A stretch of DNA of 64,000 bases from Rhizomys pruinosus. Its lineage: Eukaryota; Chordata; Mammalia; Rodentia; Spalacidae. This document shows, piece by piece, positions 1 through 10,830 of this stretch. The translations under genes were made by a program, and so were the position numbers. Within the stretch, counting starts at the first letter, position 1; the number at the start of each line of letters is the position of its first letter. The stretch covers positions 4,185,721 to 4,249,720 of the forward strand of contig VZQC01000265.1 in assembly GCA_009823505.1 (NCBI GenBank), in the 5' to 3' direction. Below the pieces are notes generated by a model. That model did not search any database and was not told the DNA's origin. It saw nothing but the letters and a program-made list of their open reading frames with translations.

Positions 1-2277
1 CCAAATCTTAAAACTAACTATGGGAAAGGATTTGTATGTTCCAACAGGCCAGAGTATCACCAACTTAATGGCTGAGAAAGAAAATGCAGCTTTGCAGTGA
101 GTAGGATGTACCAGAAAGTGCCAGCAGAAGGATTGACTCCTCTGGGCATTGAAGGGAAGAAATGCCTCAGAGTGCTGCAGACATCAGGCCCTTCTCTGGA
201 TCCTACTAGTAACAATGATTTTTAATGAATCCTAACGAAGCTTATCTTCTAGGTGCTGCAAAGGTTTTAATACAAGAGACTTTCTTAACTCCCCCCCCAT
301 AGAATAAGAAGAAATATGATGATGATGAGGTCGTTCTCCAGCTGTAGATTGGTCAATTTAATTTAATACAGGTATCTTATTCTTTTACTAAACTTTAACC
401 CTTTATTTTTTATACCATATTAACATTTATAAACAGATTTACCATTAGTTGAGAAGATCTACTAAGCATTTACTATTTATTTCCATGTATATAGAGGGGA
501 CAGTTATCTCAAATAAATATACTATTATAAGGCACAAACTTTGAGATGTAAGCCTTAGTGTAGTTTCTAACTGCCTAATTCTTTCCAATTGTTTAGAGGT
601 GTTTTATCTAGGCTTGGCAAAGATGGATTTCAAAAAACCTGACAAACAATTTATTTGAAAGACACCCAACCTAGTGATCAATTTCTTACATATAAAACAT
701 ATCTAAATCAAGAAATAAATTGTACTCTGGAGTAGAAGTAATCATTTCTGAAAATTAACTTATATCCTTAAGGACCAGGAAAACTATTATAATTTGATAG
801 CCTTAATTTACATGACAATTTATTTATTAGAGAGTTGATTACCAAAAACTTTGTTTTAAGTTTTGAAGGATTCTAAACAGTTGGTAGAGAGAGTTAATAT
901 TATGTATCCAGTAAAACCTTAGATTAAATTTCATTAGTTACTTTTAATATAGACATTATATATAATGATATAATTAACAATGACTTTTGTTGAAATTAGT
1001 TTATCCCTTAGTTTTTAACTTTATAATGTTTTTACTCTTAGGCTGTTTGGTTGTTCTTACATTTTGTGTCACAGGATCAGGGGGCCAGTCTGGACCTGGA
1101 CAAGAGCTTTGAAGAACATCTTGAGATAACAAGCTCGAGTCTAAAGTGGGAGGACCAATTCCATCTTGAGTCAGCTTCTCAATGACCTCAAACACTGTGT
1201 TATTATTTACTAATAATTTATAGAAAAGGCATTTTTCTTTAGAACTTAACACAATGGTTTACATTAAACAAGATAGCTGTTGAGCCGAGTGCCTACTGGC
1301 AGGACTGGAAACATTTGTCCTTTTTATCTGTACAAATTTTCTAGGCAAGTCTTTTTATCTGCTGGATAATTAATTGGGAACAGGGATTGACAAAAGACAG
1401 AACATTTGATTTCAAGAGGTTACCTTGCATGGTATTAAACCCTAGGTTCTTGGCACTGAATACCCATGGCCCAGGGTCAGGCTGACAGAAGTATTTGTCT
1501 TTACCAATGCCAAAAGCTGAGATCCTCCCTGGCTATACCTGAGGTGATCAGTTGCCTGAATCCTATACCCACAAGTAGTTGTATCTATCAACTTTCCCCT
1601 CCAGTGATTTTATAAGTTAGGGAAGGTTTCCTGAGCTAGCTCTCTTGTAGGCTGAACCTTAACCTCCTGTTAAATGTTTCCTCTAACCTTTTAAAAACTT
1701 ATAACTAGAAAGTGAAAAGCAGGTTTGTGCAGGATACACTGAGGAGGAAGCAAGAGCAAGCTTGGAGCAACTGAGTATCTGTGAGGGAAATACTCTATTT
1801 CAGAGAAAAACAAGCTTGGAAATACAATGTAAACAGAGCAGGAATTAAGACCAGTGGAGGCCAGGTCTTAAGCGTCTCATTATTAAAGTGACATAAGTTT
1901 AATCAGAGTAGAATGACTTCAAACTTATATCAGTCAGAATAATGACATTTAAACTTAATAGTTTATACAGAATTGAGGGCTTCTACTTGTGTAGTAAATT
2001 TTTTGTTATAGTTAAAATGTGGACATATTGAAAAATAATCAATTTCAGTGATGACACTATAAAAGTTGTACTATCAATGGTTTGATAGTCCCTTAATATT
2101 TTATACCATAAAGGAATTGTTAAAAAGCTAAAAGTACTTTATACATATACATACATATGTACACATATGAGATTTTTTTCTTAGTGTCTATACTGAACAA
2201 ATCCTTATAAATTATTGTTAAGTATATGGGCTTATATTTATATAAAGCATTTTTAGAAATGTCATTTACATTTTAAT
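1..2277. other. AT-rich stretch with no recognised gene
   Basis: No convincing exon, RNA gene or dated repeat was recognised here. The first 350 bases read as protein-like in short pieces in all three plus frames, but each piece is closed by stops, and I could not name a parent protein. The minus frame at 1001-1252 (83 codons) has no recognisable domain. Low-complexity AT runs are frequent. Confidence 0.5.
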
Positions 2278-2292
2278 ATACCAAACATTTCT

Positions 2293-2540
2293 TAAATTTT
2301 TTTTAAATTTTATTTATTTCTGTATGTGTATCAATGTACTGTCTGCATGCAGGTTTGTGCACCCGTGTCGTGCAATGCTGCGGAGGTAAGAAGAGAGTCT
2401 CAGATTCCCCTGGAACTGGAGTTTTCCTGGAATTGGAGTTTCACATGGTTCTCGGCTGCCATGTGGGTGCTGGGGATCGAACCCGGGTCCTCTGTAAGAG
2501 CGGTCAGCACTCTTAACCACTAGGCCATCTCTCCAGCCCT
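2293..2540 (-). mobile_element. B3/B2-type SINE with 15-bp target duplication
   Basis: The tRNA-derived head (reverse complement of GGGCTGGAGAGATGGCC) sits at the right end and the A-rich tail at the left. The pol III B box is perfect (GGTTCGATCCC, read on the minus strand near 2473-2488). The copy is flanked by an exact duplication, ATACCAAACATTTCT, at 2278-2292 and 2541-2555. That marks an L1-mediated insertion young enough to keep its flanks. The body carries the doubled 'aactccaa/gttccagg' block also seen at 37.5 and 46.6 kb. Confidence 0.93.
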
Positions 2541-2555
2541 ATACCAAACATTTCT

Positions 2556-3216
2556 AACTGGGTTTCCAGCTTAACAAGAGATGGAAAACAGAATTATATA
2601 TCCCATTTATCCTTAAAGCTAACCATAACCAAATGTTACAATATCGTGAAACCAAGCCCATGATCAAAAACTTACAGACAATTCCTTTAAAGGACAGAGT
2701 AAAGAATAGGTGACACGAAGTATTTCATATTAATAAGGCAATATAAAGATCAATCCATTATTAAAGACTATTTAAAGATTGACAATATAAAAAGCATGAG
2801 GTGAAATATAGAGTTTTCATGAGTTTGGTTCAAACATAGTTGTCTGCAGTCGACTCTCTTCCACCAGCACACAGGACACAACACAGAGGCTCAGAGGTGA
2901 CAAACTGTCAGCAGAACACAGGCCCAGGCATTGCCTCCTAAGAGTAGGAAAGGAGGGGGAGAACAGGCAGGAAATGACTGCAGAGACACAATAAAGCAGT
3001 CCCAGGCTGCCCTCCTCCACCCCTTGAAGGCAACAGACCAGGTTGGCGCAGGCCATCCTGGAAATTGAGTCCTTAGCCAGAGAAATGGAAGCACAGCTGT
3101 CTTTGAGCACCTCAGGAGCTCAGGAATTTAAAAGACCTCCACCCAAGCCAAATCAAGATTCCTGGCTTTAGCTGTTGATGAGAATTTTACTAAAAACTAG
3201 CAAAAAGCAGTTTATT
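2556..3216. other. No gene or repeat recognised
   Basis: Mostly unique-looking DNA. Overlapping minus-strand frames at 2817-3110 have no recognisable domain and look like chance openings in a slightly GC-richer patch. Confidence 0.4.
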
Positions 3217-3350
3217 TAACAAGGTCTCCCTGGTAGCACTTGGCCTGGCACTCCACATACAGACCAGGCTGACTTTGAACTCTCACAGAGGTCCACCTCC
3301 CTCTGCTGGAAATAGAGGCATGCCTCACCACACTTGGCCCAAGAGGTAGT
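3217..3350 (-). mobile_element. Diverged B1 SINE
   Basis: The minus strand shows the B1 order: head near GCCAAGTGTGGTGAGGC, then the purine-rich GGAGG block, then the TTCAAAGTCAGCCTGGTC-like core, ending in AGGGAGACCTTG. It is more diverged than the B1 copies at 15.2 and 24.4 kb. No clear target duplication was found. Confidence 0.75.
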
Positions 3351-4430
3351 TAAGTTTAGCAGACTTAAGCATGTCTTAGCCACTCTGGGCATGGATGCGA
3401 GGCTCTTGGTGTGGCAGCAGGCCCCAGGCAACAGCTCCTCCTGTGCAGTGCAGCTCAGGTTGCAATGGTGCCAGGCAGGGGCCAGTAGTGCCAGGCAGGA
3501 CTGGGCTGCCCAGCACACCCCAGGAGCCCGGTGCCCCATATGCCTAGGCCATGGCCCTAGCAGGACTCAGTGCCACAGGTGCCAACTGGGTCAGGAGGCT
3601 TGGAGATGGAGAGGAAGCTGGGTCCCTCCCCCTCTGCTCAGCCCAGTTTCCTGGGCTGCCCTTGTCCCCAACCTCTGAGCAAGGACAATGCCCCCTCATA
3701 ACCAGAGTAGGGCTATAGGAAACCAGACCTAAGACAAAGTGGGAAAGAGAACAAAGTCCAGTCCCAGAATTCATTCCTGGCACAGAAGGTGAGTTAACAC
3801 ATTAAATCAAGGCTACATCCACCTGGAATTCAACTCTCTCAAACCTGTTCTCAGGCCCACAGAGGTCTCAAAGAAACACAAATCAGACCAAATATTCAAA
3901 GCAAAATATTTCCAAACCAAGCAAAAGTTACCTCACACAACCATCTTGAAAGGAAAGACAATCCAAAAGTCATCTTAACAATAAGATCCTTAAACAACCA
4001 GCTCAAGTCCTGTTTTCTATGAACAATTACCATTTAAAAGTTGTGAAGCATTTAATAGACTAAGAGATAATAAATTTAAAGACACCTAGGGTACCCAAAT
4101 TCGAGGTCTCTGAATGTATTATATTTTATTGTTTACATTTAAAGTTGCACATGTATATTTATTCTGACATGCCAAAACAAAACCAATAATTCTGTGTACA
4201 ATAAAGGATGGAAAGAAACTTGAAGTGGCCACTTTGTTTGACAGAACCAATATGTGACAATTTTAAGTGAATTACAAACACACAAGAAAAATTAGACACA
4301 TGATGGGGATGGCTACATAAATCTTAGACACATGGAAGAACAGTTACCATAAACACAAGGCATATTTACCGCCTATAAATCTGGAAAAAGGTGAGTCCCT
4401 TTCTTCTACAGCCTGCAGTACTGGATAAAG
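3351..4430. other. GC-rich patch and flanking DNA, possibly decayed ERV interior
   Basis: From about 3400 to 3780 the sequence is clearly GC-richer than its surroundings. It lies downstream, in the minus sense, of the ERV gag start at 4777, so it could be decayed retroviral interior, but no diagnostic motif was found. The plus frame at 3334-3678 shows a Cys/His cluster whose spacing does not fit a retroviral zinc knuckle. From 3800 to 4380 I see nothing. Confidence 0.35.
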
Positions 4431-4570
4431 AGGCTCATGTGGCTTTGGATGGGACAGGACTCTGGGGGATTCTCTAAATTGCTGGCAGAGCAGGGGTCAG
4501 GTTTGGTGGTGGCTGGAGACCCCTGAGCCAAAGTGGAGGTTGGACCAAGAGGCCCAACCAAGTTACAATA

Positions 4571-4777
4571 TCACAGATTAACCCAACTTCCCCTGACTTC
4601 TGCCAGGACTTGAGAGATCCCCTCAGGGCCACCCCACCCTAGGGAAGACAGACCACTCCAGTTCCTATAAAATCTGAGGTGACAGGGCTTTACTTTTGCT
4701 TTTGCTTTAAATTCTGGAAAATAAAAAAGCATTAGAGCCAATGAAGTGGTGGTAGTTAAGGAATCTCCTTGCCCCAT
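4571..4777 (-). pseudogene. Remnant of the start of an ERV class I gag (matrix) gene
   Basis: On the minus strand an ATG at 4775-4777 opens a frame beginning MGQGDSLTTTTSLAL. This has the N-terminal Met-Gly myristoylation context and Thr/Ser/Leu-rich start typical of gammaretrovirus-like matrix proteins. It lies about 510 bases downstream of the primer-binding site at 5287-5304, a normal leader length. The frame stops at 4571 after about 70 codons, and similarity fades before that, so the gene is broken. The same frame is open upstream to 4855 with a hydrophobic stretch, possibly a leader extension and possibly chance. It is non-functional as seen. Gag identity is inferred from start motif plus position, not from an alignment. 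Confidence 0.5.
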
Positions 4778-5286
4778 ATTTCCAGCAATAAGAGCACTTA
4801 AGGAAAAGTGTAGTACAGAAAATGAAGGAGATAAGAATAAACAAACAAAACACAAAAATGGACAGGAACAGGTTGGACCATACAGACTCAGACACTGGAT
4901 ACATGTAGGGATCCATCCTCATTCACACAAGCACACAGTTAACAAAAAAACCCAGCCAGGCTGAAATGAACGTCATTTAGCATCCCAAAGGGTTCAGGCT
5001 GTGTCTGTCCCCCAAATGGGACTTAATCCAATTAGAGCTCTGTTCCAGAAATGGGCCCTTACCAAAGAGTGCACACTCAGAATGACACTCAGAATGACTG
5101 GGGCTGGGGAACATCTCCCAGAGCACTTCCCCTAACCACTCACTTGCCACTAATGATGGTCTCTGCTGTCCTCATCTGGTGATGGAATGAAAGCACCATG
5201 AAAGCACCGAGGGCAAAAAGACTGGGGCTGGGGTATGTCTCCCAGAGTGCTCACCCTGGCAACTACCCCCTTGCAGTCATCTCTGG
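4778..5286 (-). other. ERV leader region with an internal repeat
   Basis: Untranslated leader between primer site and gag start, minus strand. It contains two copies of a ~35-base block starting GACTGGGGCTGGGG (5096-5130 and 5220-5254, spaced 124 bases) and a short direct repeat, ACTCAGAATGAC, doubled at 5074-5098. Packaging signals usually lie in such leaders, but no specific structure was folded here. Confidence 0.45.
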
Positions 5287-5304
5287 ATCTTGGTGGGACC
5301 TCCA
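5287..5304 (-). promoter_or_regulatory. Retroviral primer-binding site, tRNA-Gln type
   Basis: The minus strand reads TGGAGGTCCCACCAAGAT, which differs by one base from the 18-base complement of the tRNA-Gln 3' end used by some rodent and other class I ERVs. It lies two bases inside the end of the adjacent LTR (plus-strand TG at 5307), exactly where a primer site belongs. Confidence 0.75.
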
Positions 5305-5306
5305 AA

Positions 5307-5566
5307 TGTTGTAAGGTTGAAACCGAGAGACCACTTACCAGACCATGTGGAGTTTAAATAAAGTTTAATTACAATTACAACACTGGACCAACACTCAACT
5401 TGAGAAGAGTAGTCCCTGAGGAGTGGGTTACGCAACTTTTTACAAGTACAACAGCCAATCAGAGTTTAACACTACAGTTAAAGTTACCAATCAAGGGGAA
5501 GCACTTGAAGCAAGCAAGCAATCACTCCTAGAATGACTCGGGGAAAATGGAACTTAATGCCATCTG
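5307..5566 (-). repeat. ERV class I LTR (5' LTR of the gag remnant)
   Basis: Minus-strand LTR next to the primer site. Its inner end is ...CTTACAACA (the CA terminus). Read on the minus strand it has GATTGG (CCAAT-box complement) twice, an ATTAAA-type polyadenylation signal in the TAATTAAACTTT context, and a U5-like end. The outer boundary is uncertain: a TG lies near 5566, but I could not find a target duplication because the partner LTR is absent. The left part of the provirus has been lost or has decayed. Confidence 0.6.
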
Positions 5567-5714
5567 AAAGCACTATCCCTAAATTTTTATAATCTTTTAT
5601 TTCAGAAAACATAAGCCACCTATTTCTTCAGATATAACTGCCAATGTTATCCATCTTAGAGACAAGGACACTGTGGTTTATGTAGTGTGAAGACACAGAC
5701 TATTAGTTGTGGTA

Positions 5715-6075
5715 TGTCAATTTTGTATCTTGCCACTTTTATGAAATCGTTAATTACTTCTAGAAATTTTCTGGCGGAGTCTTTAAAGTCTCATATGTAT
5801 AATGTCATAACATCTGCAATGACTGATACCTTGACTTTTTCTTTTCTTATTCATATCAACTTATTTCATTTTTTTTGTCTTATTGCTCTTGAAAAGACTA
5901 AGGGCACTGAACTGAGTAAGAGGAAAGAAGGTGGATAGCCCTGTTGTGTTCCTCATGTGAAGGTGACTGCTTCTAGCTTTACTTTATTTAGGATACTGCT
6001 GGTTCTCTATAACTCTGTTCTCCCTAGAAGTTTTATTGTGAATAGAGATTTGATTTTGTTAAAGGTCTTTTCCTT
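5715..6075 (-). pseudogene. Old L1 ORF2 fragment (reverse transcriptase region)
   Basis: On the minus strand this aligns in order with the younger ORF2 copies at 56.4-56.9 kb: the TCTTGCCACTTT...GAAATCGTTAAT block, the stretch around the RT active site, and the part reading TTAACAAAATCAAATC. Many indels and substitutions show it is old. No open frame survives. Confidence 0.7.
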
Positions 6076-6084
6076 CTCTTTTAA

Positions 6085-7465
6085 ATTTTTATTGAATTTT
6101 TATATTTAATACAGAGTATGTCAATCATCTTTATACTCTCTTCTCCTTTGGCAATCTCCTGTAGGCACCCCCACACACACACACATGCACTGGATTTCAT
6201 GCATTCTGTCATTTGTGTTAAAGCCTATGAAGTTAAGTTAGTGTCCCCAGACATCCTTCAGTGCAAGTTCATCTACTGAGGTCTAGTCAGCCTATCTAAT
6301 GTCCCCTTTTAAAAGAAGATCAGCTCTGACTTATCCAGCAGTAATCAGCTACCAAGAGTTCTTCAGCTAAGATTGGCCCATTGCCCATTTTCACAGCTCT
6401 GTGCTGGGGTTTTGTCTACTTGAGTTTGCATAGGTTTTATGCAAGCTGAAATCATTGCTGTAGGTTCATATGAGTAAAGTCCCAGGAGCCTGTAGGACTC
6501 TATTTCCATGTGGTTATGTACCACCTTCCTGGCTCTTACAATTTTTTTCCCCCTCTTTCAGAAAGTTCCTTGAGCCCTGGGTGGGTGGATTTTTAATATA
6601 AGATATCTGTGCAAGGACCCACACCCTGCAGAATCTTATTATCTATACTAAAGACCCATTTGTGTCTTTTTGTGTTCATGGCCCTCTGTTGCTTGAAAGA
6701 GCTGCATTCATCAGAGTTGAGCAATGCATTAGTATTCTCTCTACCCCTTGCTTGACTACATTCCATGAGCCTTAGGTGTAGAGTTTGCCCCATAGATGTG
6801 TCACTTAGGGTTGAGAAATTCAGAAACAACTTATGTGTGACCAGTTGTGAAACTCCATAATAATCTCCATTGGTTGTAAAAGAATCTTCTTTGATCACTA
6901 GTGACTCAGATACTTGTCTGTAAATATAAGGATCTGTATTTTTCACATAGTAAGAAATTACATTTTTGTATGGGTGTGACAGCATTGGGATTTTCCATAA
7001 GTTCCATGACCTCTCCAGCCATGTGTATTTGACTATATCTACAGTACCACACTGAGTCCCTCCTCCCCCACAGTCGAGTATGCTTTAGATCCAATTAGGT
7101 AGCTGTTGATTACTCTCAAGACAAAAGTTCCACTTGTACCCAATGTAGTTTTCTGTGTTTCTGTGTTGGTCATTGTTGTGGTTATCATGGCTTCAAGTTG
7201 GGGCTGGCCAATTGATTGATATTCTCCTTAACAGATCTCCAAAACTCTGAGACTTAGCCTTCAGGGGAAGCGTGTGCTCTATTGCTCCAAATACAGTCTC
7301 TAACGTATTTCTTGTATTCAGCAATAGGGTCTTAAACTTCAATAGCTGTGACAATAGCCTGGGGAATTTGGGGAGTGTCTTGGATTACCCTGGATAACAG
7401 GTTTCTCCTGTCTGGCACTGTTTCTTGTTATGTAGCCTTCAGCTATACACATGGACTTATGTAAA
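6085..7465 (-). repeat. Long 3' UTR of an old rodent L1 (Lx-like)
   Basis: Begins at the left with an L1-like tail (TTTTTATTGAATTTTTATA) and runs about 1.4 kb without ORF2 coding. Segments such as AGTTCTTCAGCTAAGATTGG, GTTTTGTCTACTTGAGTTTG and the TTGAGCCCTG stretch belong to a common rodent repeat that I recall as an Lx-type L1 3' UTR in antisense. A related copy lies at 15355-16140. The name is from memory and unverified. The minus frames at 6593-7094 inside it are chance. Confidence 0.5.
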
Positions 7466-7543
7466 GATATTGTATGAGTAATTTGTTAGTAGGTTTTTGG
7501 ACTATTAGGGTTTCTGCTGTTTTTTTACATTGGCATTATATAT

Positions 7544-7575
<32 letters not shown>

Positions 7576-7579
7576 TCTC
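7544..7579. repeat. (CT)n microsatellite
   Basis: Dinucleotide CT tract with one A interruption. The surrounding 7580-7800 is pyrimidine-rich and otherwise featureless. Confidence 0.95.
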
Positions 7580-7975
7580 CACGTCTAATCCTCACTCTAC
7601 ACCCTCCCCACTTAAATGATCCCAGTTACCTTCTTTCTCCCTTGATAATTCCTGTCTCCTATTTTACCCCCTCTTTTGAGCTCATTCTTCCCCTTTGTTC
7701 CCATAATTCCTTGTACAACTCTCCCTCTCTCTCTCCTATTTAACTATTCCCATTTTACCCATTTTACCCTTAGTAACGCCTTTCTCCTACTGTGCTGTCC
7801 ATCAAAGGCCTTTTCTTCATCAGTTGAGAAGACTGAGAATAACAGTAGTAGAAAGCATCTTCTGAACTTGTGAAATCTTCAGGGCTCCAAGCACTTTTGC
7901 CTTCTATCCTATGCCATAAAAGAGACTTTTATGTAATAGGCTAAGAGGCTGCTTATAGCAATACAGTTTCGTGAT
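7580..7975. other. Pyrimidine-rich stretch, nothing recognised
   Basis: C/T-rich with repeated CTCCC and TTTTACCC words. The open plus frames here follow from low complexity. Confidence 0.5.
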
Positions 7976-7977
7976 CA

Positions 7978-8024
7978 TCCATCTATTCATCCATCCATCC
8001 ATCCACCTATTCATCCACCTATCA
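7978..8024. repeat. (ATCC)n imperfect microsatellite
   Basis: Tandem ATCC/ATTC units (CATCCATCCATCCATCC core) with a few substitutions. Confidence 0.9.
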
Positions 8025-8142
8025 TGAACATTACATGTTGTGAAGGATGCTACACAATGAAAATACTTGTGCAGAAAGCTATGAAAGCTCTCGAGGAATT
8101 CACAGTCTATTGGAAGAATTCAGGCCATGATCACACAACCTA

Positions 8143-8275
8143 AGATTTTTTTTGGTATTTTTGAGACAGGGTCTCCCTTTAGTCCCAGCTGGACTGGAGC
8201 TCGCTCTGTAGACCAGGCCAGCATTGAACTTACAAAGATCTGTCTGCTTCTGCCTCCCAAGTGCTGGGATTTTAT
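8143..8275 (-). mobile_element. B1 SINE
   Basis: Antisense B1: poly-T then GAGACAGGGTCTCCC, CTCTGTAGACCAGGCCAG, TCTGCCTCCCAAGTGCTGGG. The head after the right monomer boundary (TTTTATAGCATATAAATT) is degraded or truncated. Confidence 0.88.
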
Positions 8276-8984
8276 AGCATATAAATTGGTTTCACTATAG
8301 ATTTGTAAAAGCAATGGGACATTTTAAATACTGAACTAGGTCAGGGAACAATAATATATTTTCCCTGGTAAGTATAAACACAGAGTTGCCAAGTATTAGG
8401 GTTTGCTCCCTAAATGTGAAGTGTTTACACGTGAATGTGCTAGATACCAGTAGACTGGACCAACTGGCAAAGTTGAGGCTATAATGATAGTGGAGGGGCT
8501 CTTCATATCTTGGTTGGAGCCAAGTTTCTGTATTGCTTCCAGATGTACTTCTCACTGCTAGGCAAGCTATGAATGATTTGGAGTCCATGCCTAGTCAAGT
8601 GTCATCCTTTATAATAAGTCAATATAAAAAATAGTAAGTTAATTTAATTTTTGCTTTAAATCATCTTAAAGAGAATGCTACAAGGTGATACTGTACAACA
8701 GAGAAATTATAGAGAACATTTGTATGTGCCTATCTCAAAGTTATTGCTCTAGAGATTTTGTGTAAAACAAATGTGGACAACAGCAAATTATATCTACATT
8801 TAACTCAGATGCATTACTGTTTTTATCAGAGTCTGTAAACCAATGTTGTTTAATATACACATATTTACTTTTACTAAGTCCTAAAACACCATGTATCCTG
8901 TAGACAGTGTCTAGGTGAAACTGAGTACTTGCTGAACTCACATCAATTAAATATGCCTTGATTGAATATACATCCGTGTCCCTC
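8276..8984. other. No gene or repeat recognised
   Basis: Short minus-strand open stretches at 8295-8588 and 8741-9007 show no domain. Base composition is ordinary AT-rich. Confidence 0.4.
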
Positions 8985-9640
8985 TCCCACCCATCCCCCC
9001 TTCCCAATTCACCATTTCAGTCCATTTTCTGATGCAGTCTTTCTGTTGTTGTTCTTTTACTATGCATCCCTCTCCATGAGAAATATTTATATCTGGGTTG
9101 TTGGTACTAGCATCCACATATGAGGGACACCATTTGTCGTTTGTTTTTCTGGGACTGTGTTACTTCACTTAACATAATGTCTTCCAGCTCCATCCATTTA
9201 CCTGCAAAGTTCATGATGTTGTCCCTCTTTACTGCTGCATAGAACTCCATTGTATACATGTACCACATTTTCTCTATCCACTCGTCAGTTGAGGGGCACC
9301 TGGGCTGGTTCCAGCTTTTTGCTATTGTGAACAGAGCTGCAATAAACATAGCTGTGCATGTATCTTTGCAGTAAGTTGTGTCTTGTGGGTATATACCCAG
9401 GAGTGGTATGACTGGGTCAAATGGAAGGCTCATTTTGAGTCTTTTAAGGGTTCTCCACACTGTTTTCCATAGTGGCTGTACTAGTTTACATTCCCACCAG
9501 CAATGGATGAGTGTTCCCCTTTCCCCGCAACCTCTCCAGCATTTGGTAACATTCGTGTTCCTGATCCTAGCCAGTCTTATTGGAGTAAGGTGATATCTCA
9601 AAGTGGTTTTAATTTGCATTTCCTTAATTACCAGAGATGT
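8985..9640 (-). pseudogene. 5'-truncated L1: ORF2 C-terminus and part of 3' UTR
   Basis: Minus-strand frame ending at 9107 encodes the L1 ORF2 C-terminal region: the Cys/His-rich segment ([18 protein letters not shown]), then [20 protein letters not shown] and a final SLICGC before the stop. About 175 residues remain of roughly 1280. The 3' UTR continues to about 8985 but lacks the usual AATAAA end, so the left end is also damaged. The 5' end stops at 9640, beside an AAATA-rich run. No target duplication was identified. Confidence 0.9.
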
Positions 9641-9720
9641 TGAAAATAAAAATAAATAAATAAAATAAAATAGCTCCAATTCCAGGCCAGCAACACCAGG
9701 CCTGGTTTCAAATTACTTTT

Positions 9721-9783
9721 TGCCTGGTTCCTGATGTTCTATGCCTGGTTCCTGATGTTCTATGCCTGGCTCCTGATGTTCTA
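9721..9783 (+). repeat. 21-bp minisatellite, three units
   Basis: Three consecutive units of TGCCTGGTTCCTGATGTTCTA (9721-9741, 9742-9762, 9763-9783, the third with one change), then a partial unit that runs into the B1-like element. The repeated MFYAWFL reading comes from this, not from a gene. Confidence 0.95.
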
Positions 9784-9895
9784 TGCCTCTAGTCCCAACC
9801 CTGAGGAGGCCGAGACAGAAGGAAGAGTTCAAGATGAGCCTGGGCAAAATAAAACAATGCTATTTCAAAGACAAAACAACAAAAATAACTTCTGT
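9784..9895 (+). mobile_element. Old B1/proto-B1-like SINE
   Basis: TAGTCCCAACCCTGAGGAGG, GAGTTCAAGATGAGCCTGGG and a late A-rich end keep the B1 order, without the core duplication of younger B1s. The normal head is replaced by the 21-bp minisatellite at 9721-9783. Confidence 0.6.
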
Positions 9896-10019
9896 GCTTA
9901 TAAGACATTTTCAAATTGTAGTGAACCATCACTAACTGGTAAAAGGAATATCATTGCAAACATCTCTGTATACCTTCAACAGCTTTGTAATCAAGCTGAT
10001 GTTGAATGTTTTATTTATT

Positions 10020-10150
10020 TTTAATTTAACTTTCTCCTTTTCTTATTGATTTTTTTGCAAATTTCCTATAATGTATTTTGATCATATTTAGATCCCTACG
10101 GACACCTTCATTACTTCCCTTACCCATTTCGTGTACTCGGTTCTATCTGT
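10020..10150 (-). repeat. Probable old L1 3' tail
   Basis: TTCTTATTGATTTTTTTGC then TATAATGTATTTTGATCATA, followed by C-rich text, is the antisense form of an old rodent L1 3' end. Short and diverged. Confidence 0.4.
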
Positions 10151-10448
10151 TTATCTATCATCTGTTTATAAATATGTATTATATATTATATATAATTAAA
10201 ACTTATAGAGTCAAAAAAAAAATAGTAAGTTAATATGTTGCCTTTATTTTTAAGCTTTCTCATATATATGATTAATACCTCATGTATAAAACGTGGACTA
10301 GAATATTTGTTTGTCTTTTGATAAATAGTAAAGGAGATCAAGTGAGTCATCTAAGCATCTGTTCCATTATTCCCACTTGTCAGTATTCCTATTATCAATG
10401 CCTCAGACAACAGCTAGCGAGTGGCAACTGCTAGTAAGATCAAGAAGT

Positions 10449-10451
<3 letters not shown>

Positions 10452-10504
<53 letters not shown>
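10452..10504. repeat. (CT)n microsatellite, 53 bp
   Basis: Pure CT tract. It abuts the retroviral-like sequence that begins at about 10505. Confidence 0.98.
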
Positions 10505-10507
<3 letters not shown>

Positions 10508-10830
10508 GAAGCACAGAAGCTGGCCTAGTCAAAATACTCTGGCAGACCTGGGTTCGAGTGGCTGGACTGGTATACACTAGTCTGCCACCAGGAAATCTCT
10601 AGAAATGGGAACATTATTGTGATTGCAACGGGTCTGCTGGTCACATTCATCCTGCCAGAGAGTGGTCCACTGTAAATTCAGGGGCTCTGGCAAGGTGGAT
10701 CTGGTAATGTCCTTCCAATCGGTGGGTGTATTAAGCCATACCAAGAGGTCATGGAGTATGCCCCTTGTCCAGTGGGCATTATCCATTCTCTTTGATAGTT
10801 TTCTGTAACTCTAACTGACTGAGAGGTGGG
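10505..10830 (-). pseudogene. Possible retroviral gag (capsid-like) remnant
   Basis: The minus-strand frame at 10577-10786 reads DNAHWTRGILHDLLVWLNT and later LQWTTLWQDECDQQT. The tryptophan and acidic spacing looks to me like capsid regions of class II or related ERV gag proteins. It lies about 0.8 kb downstream, in the minus sense, of an LTR-like block. It is interrupted in adjoining frames and ends at the CT tract. This is pattern recognition only, with no alignment behind it. Confidence 0.35.

Noticed and set aside
1..345. Protein-like pieces in all three plus frames, possible processed pseudogene
   Set aside because: Joining them needs several free frame changes, no parent protein was recognised, and picking plausible pieces from three frames is easily misleading.
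3334..3678. Cys/His-rich stretch (CPICLGHGPSRTQC) as a retroviral zinc knuckle
   Set aside because: The spacing does not fit CX2CX4HX4C, and it is on the opposite strand to the nearby gag remnant.
9734..10024. 96-codon plus frame with repeated MFYAWFL
   Set aside because: The repeat is the 21-bp minisatellite, and the remainder is a B1-like SINE.
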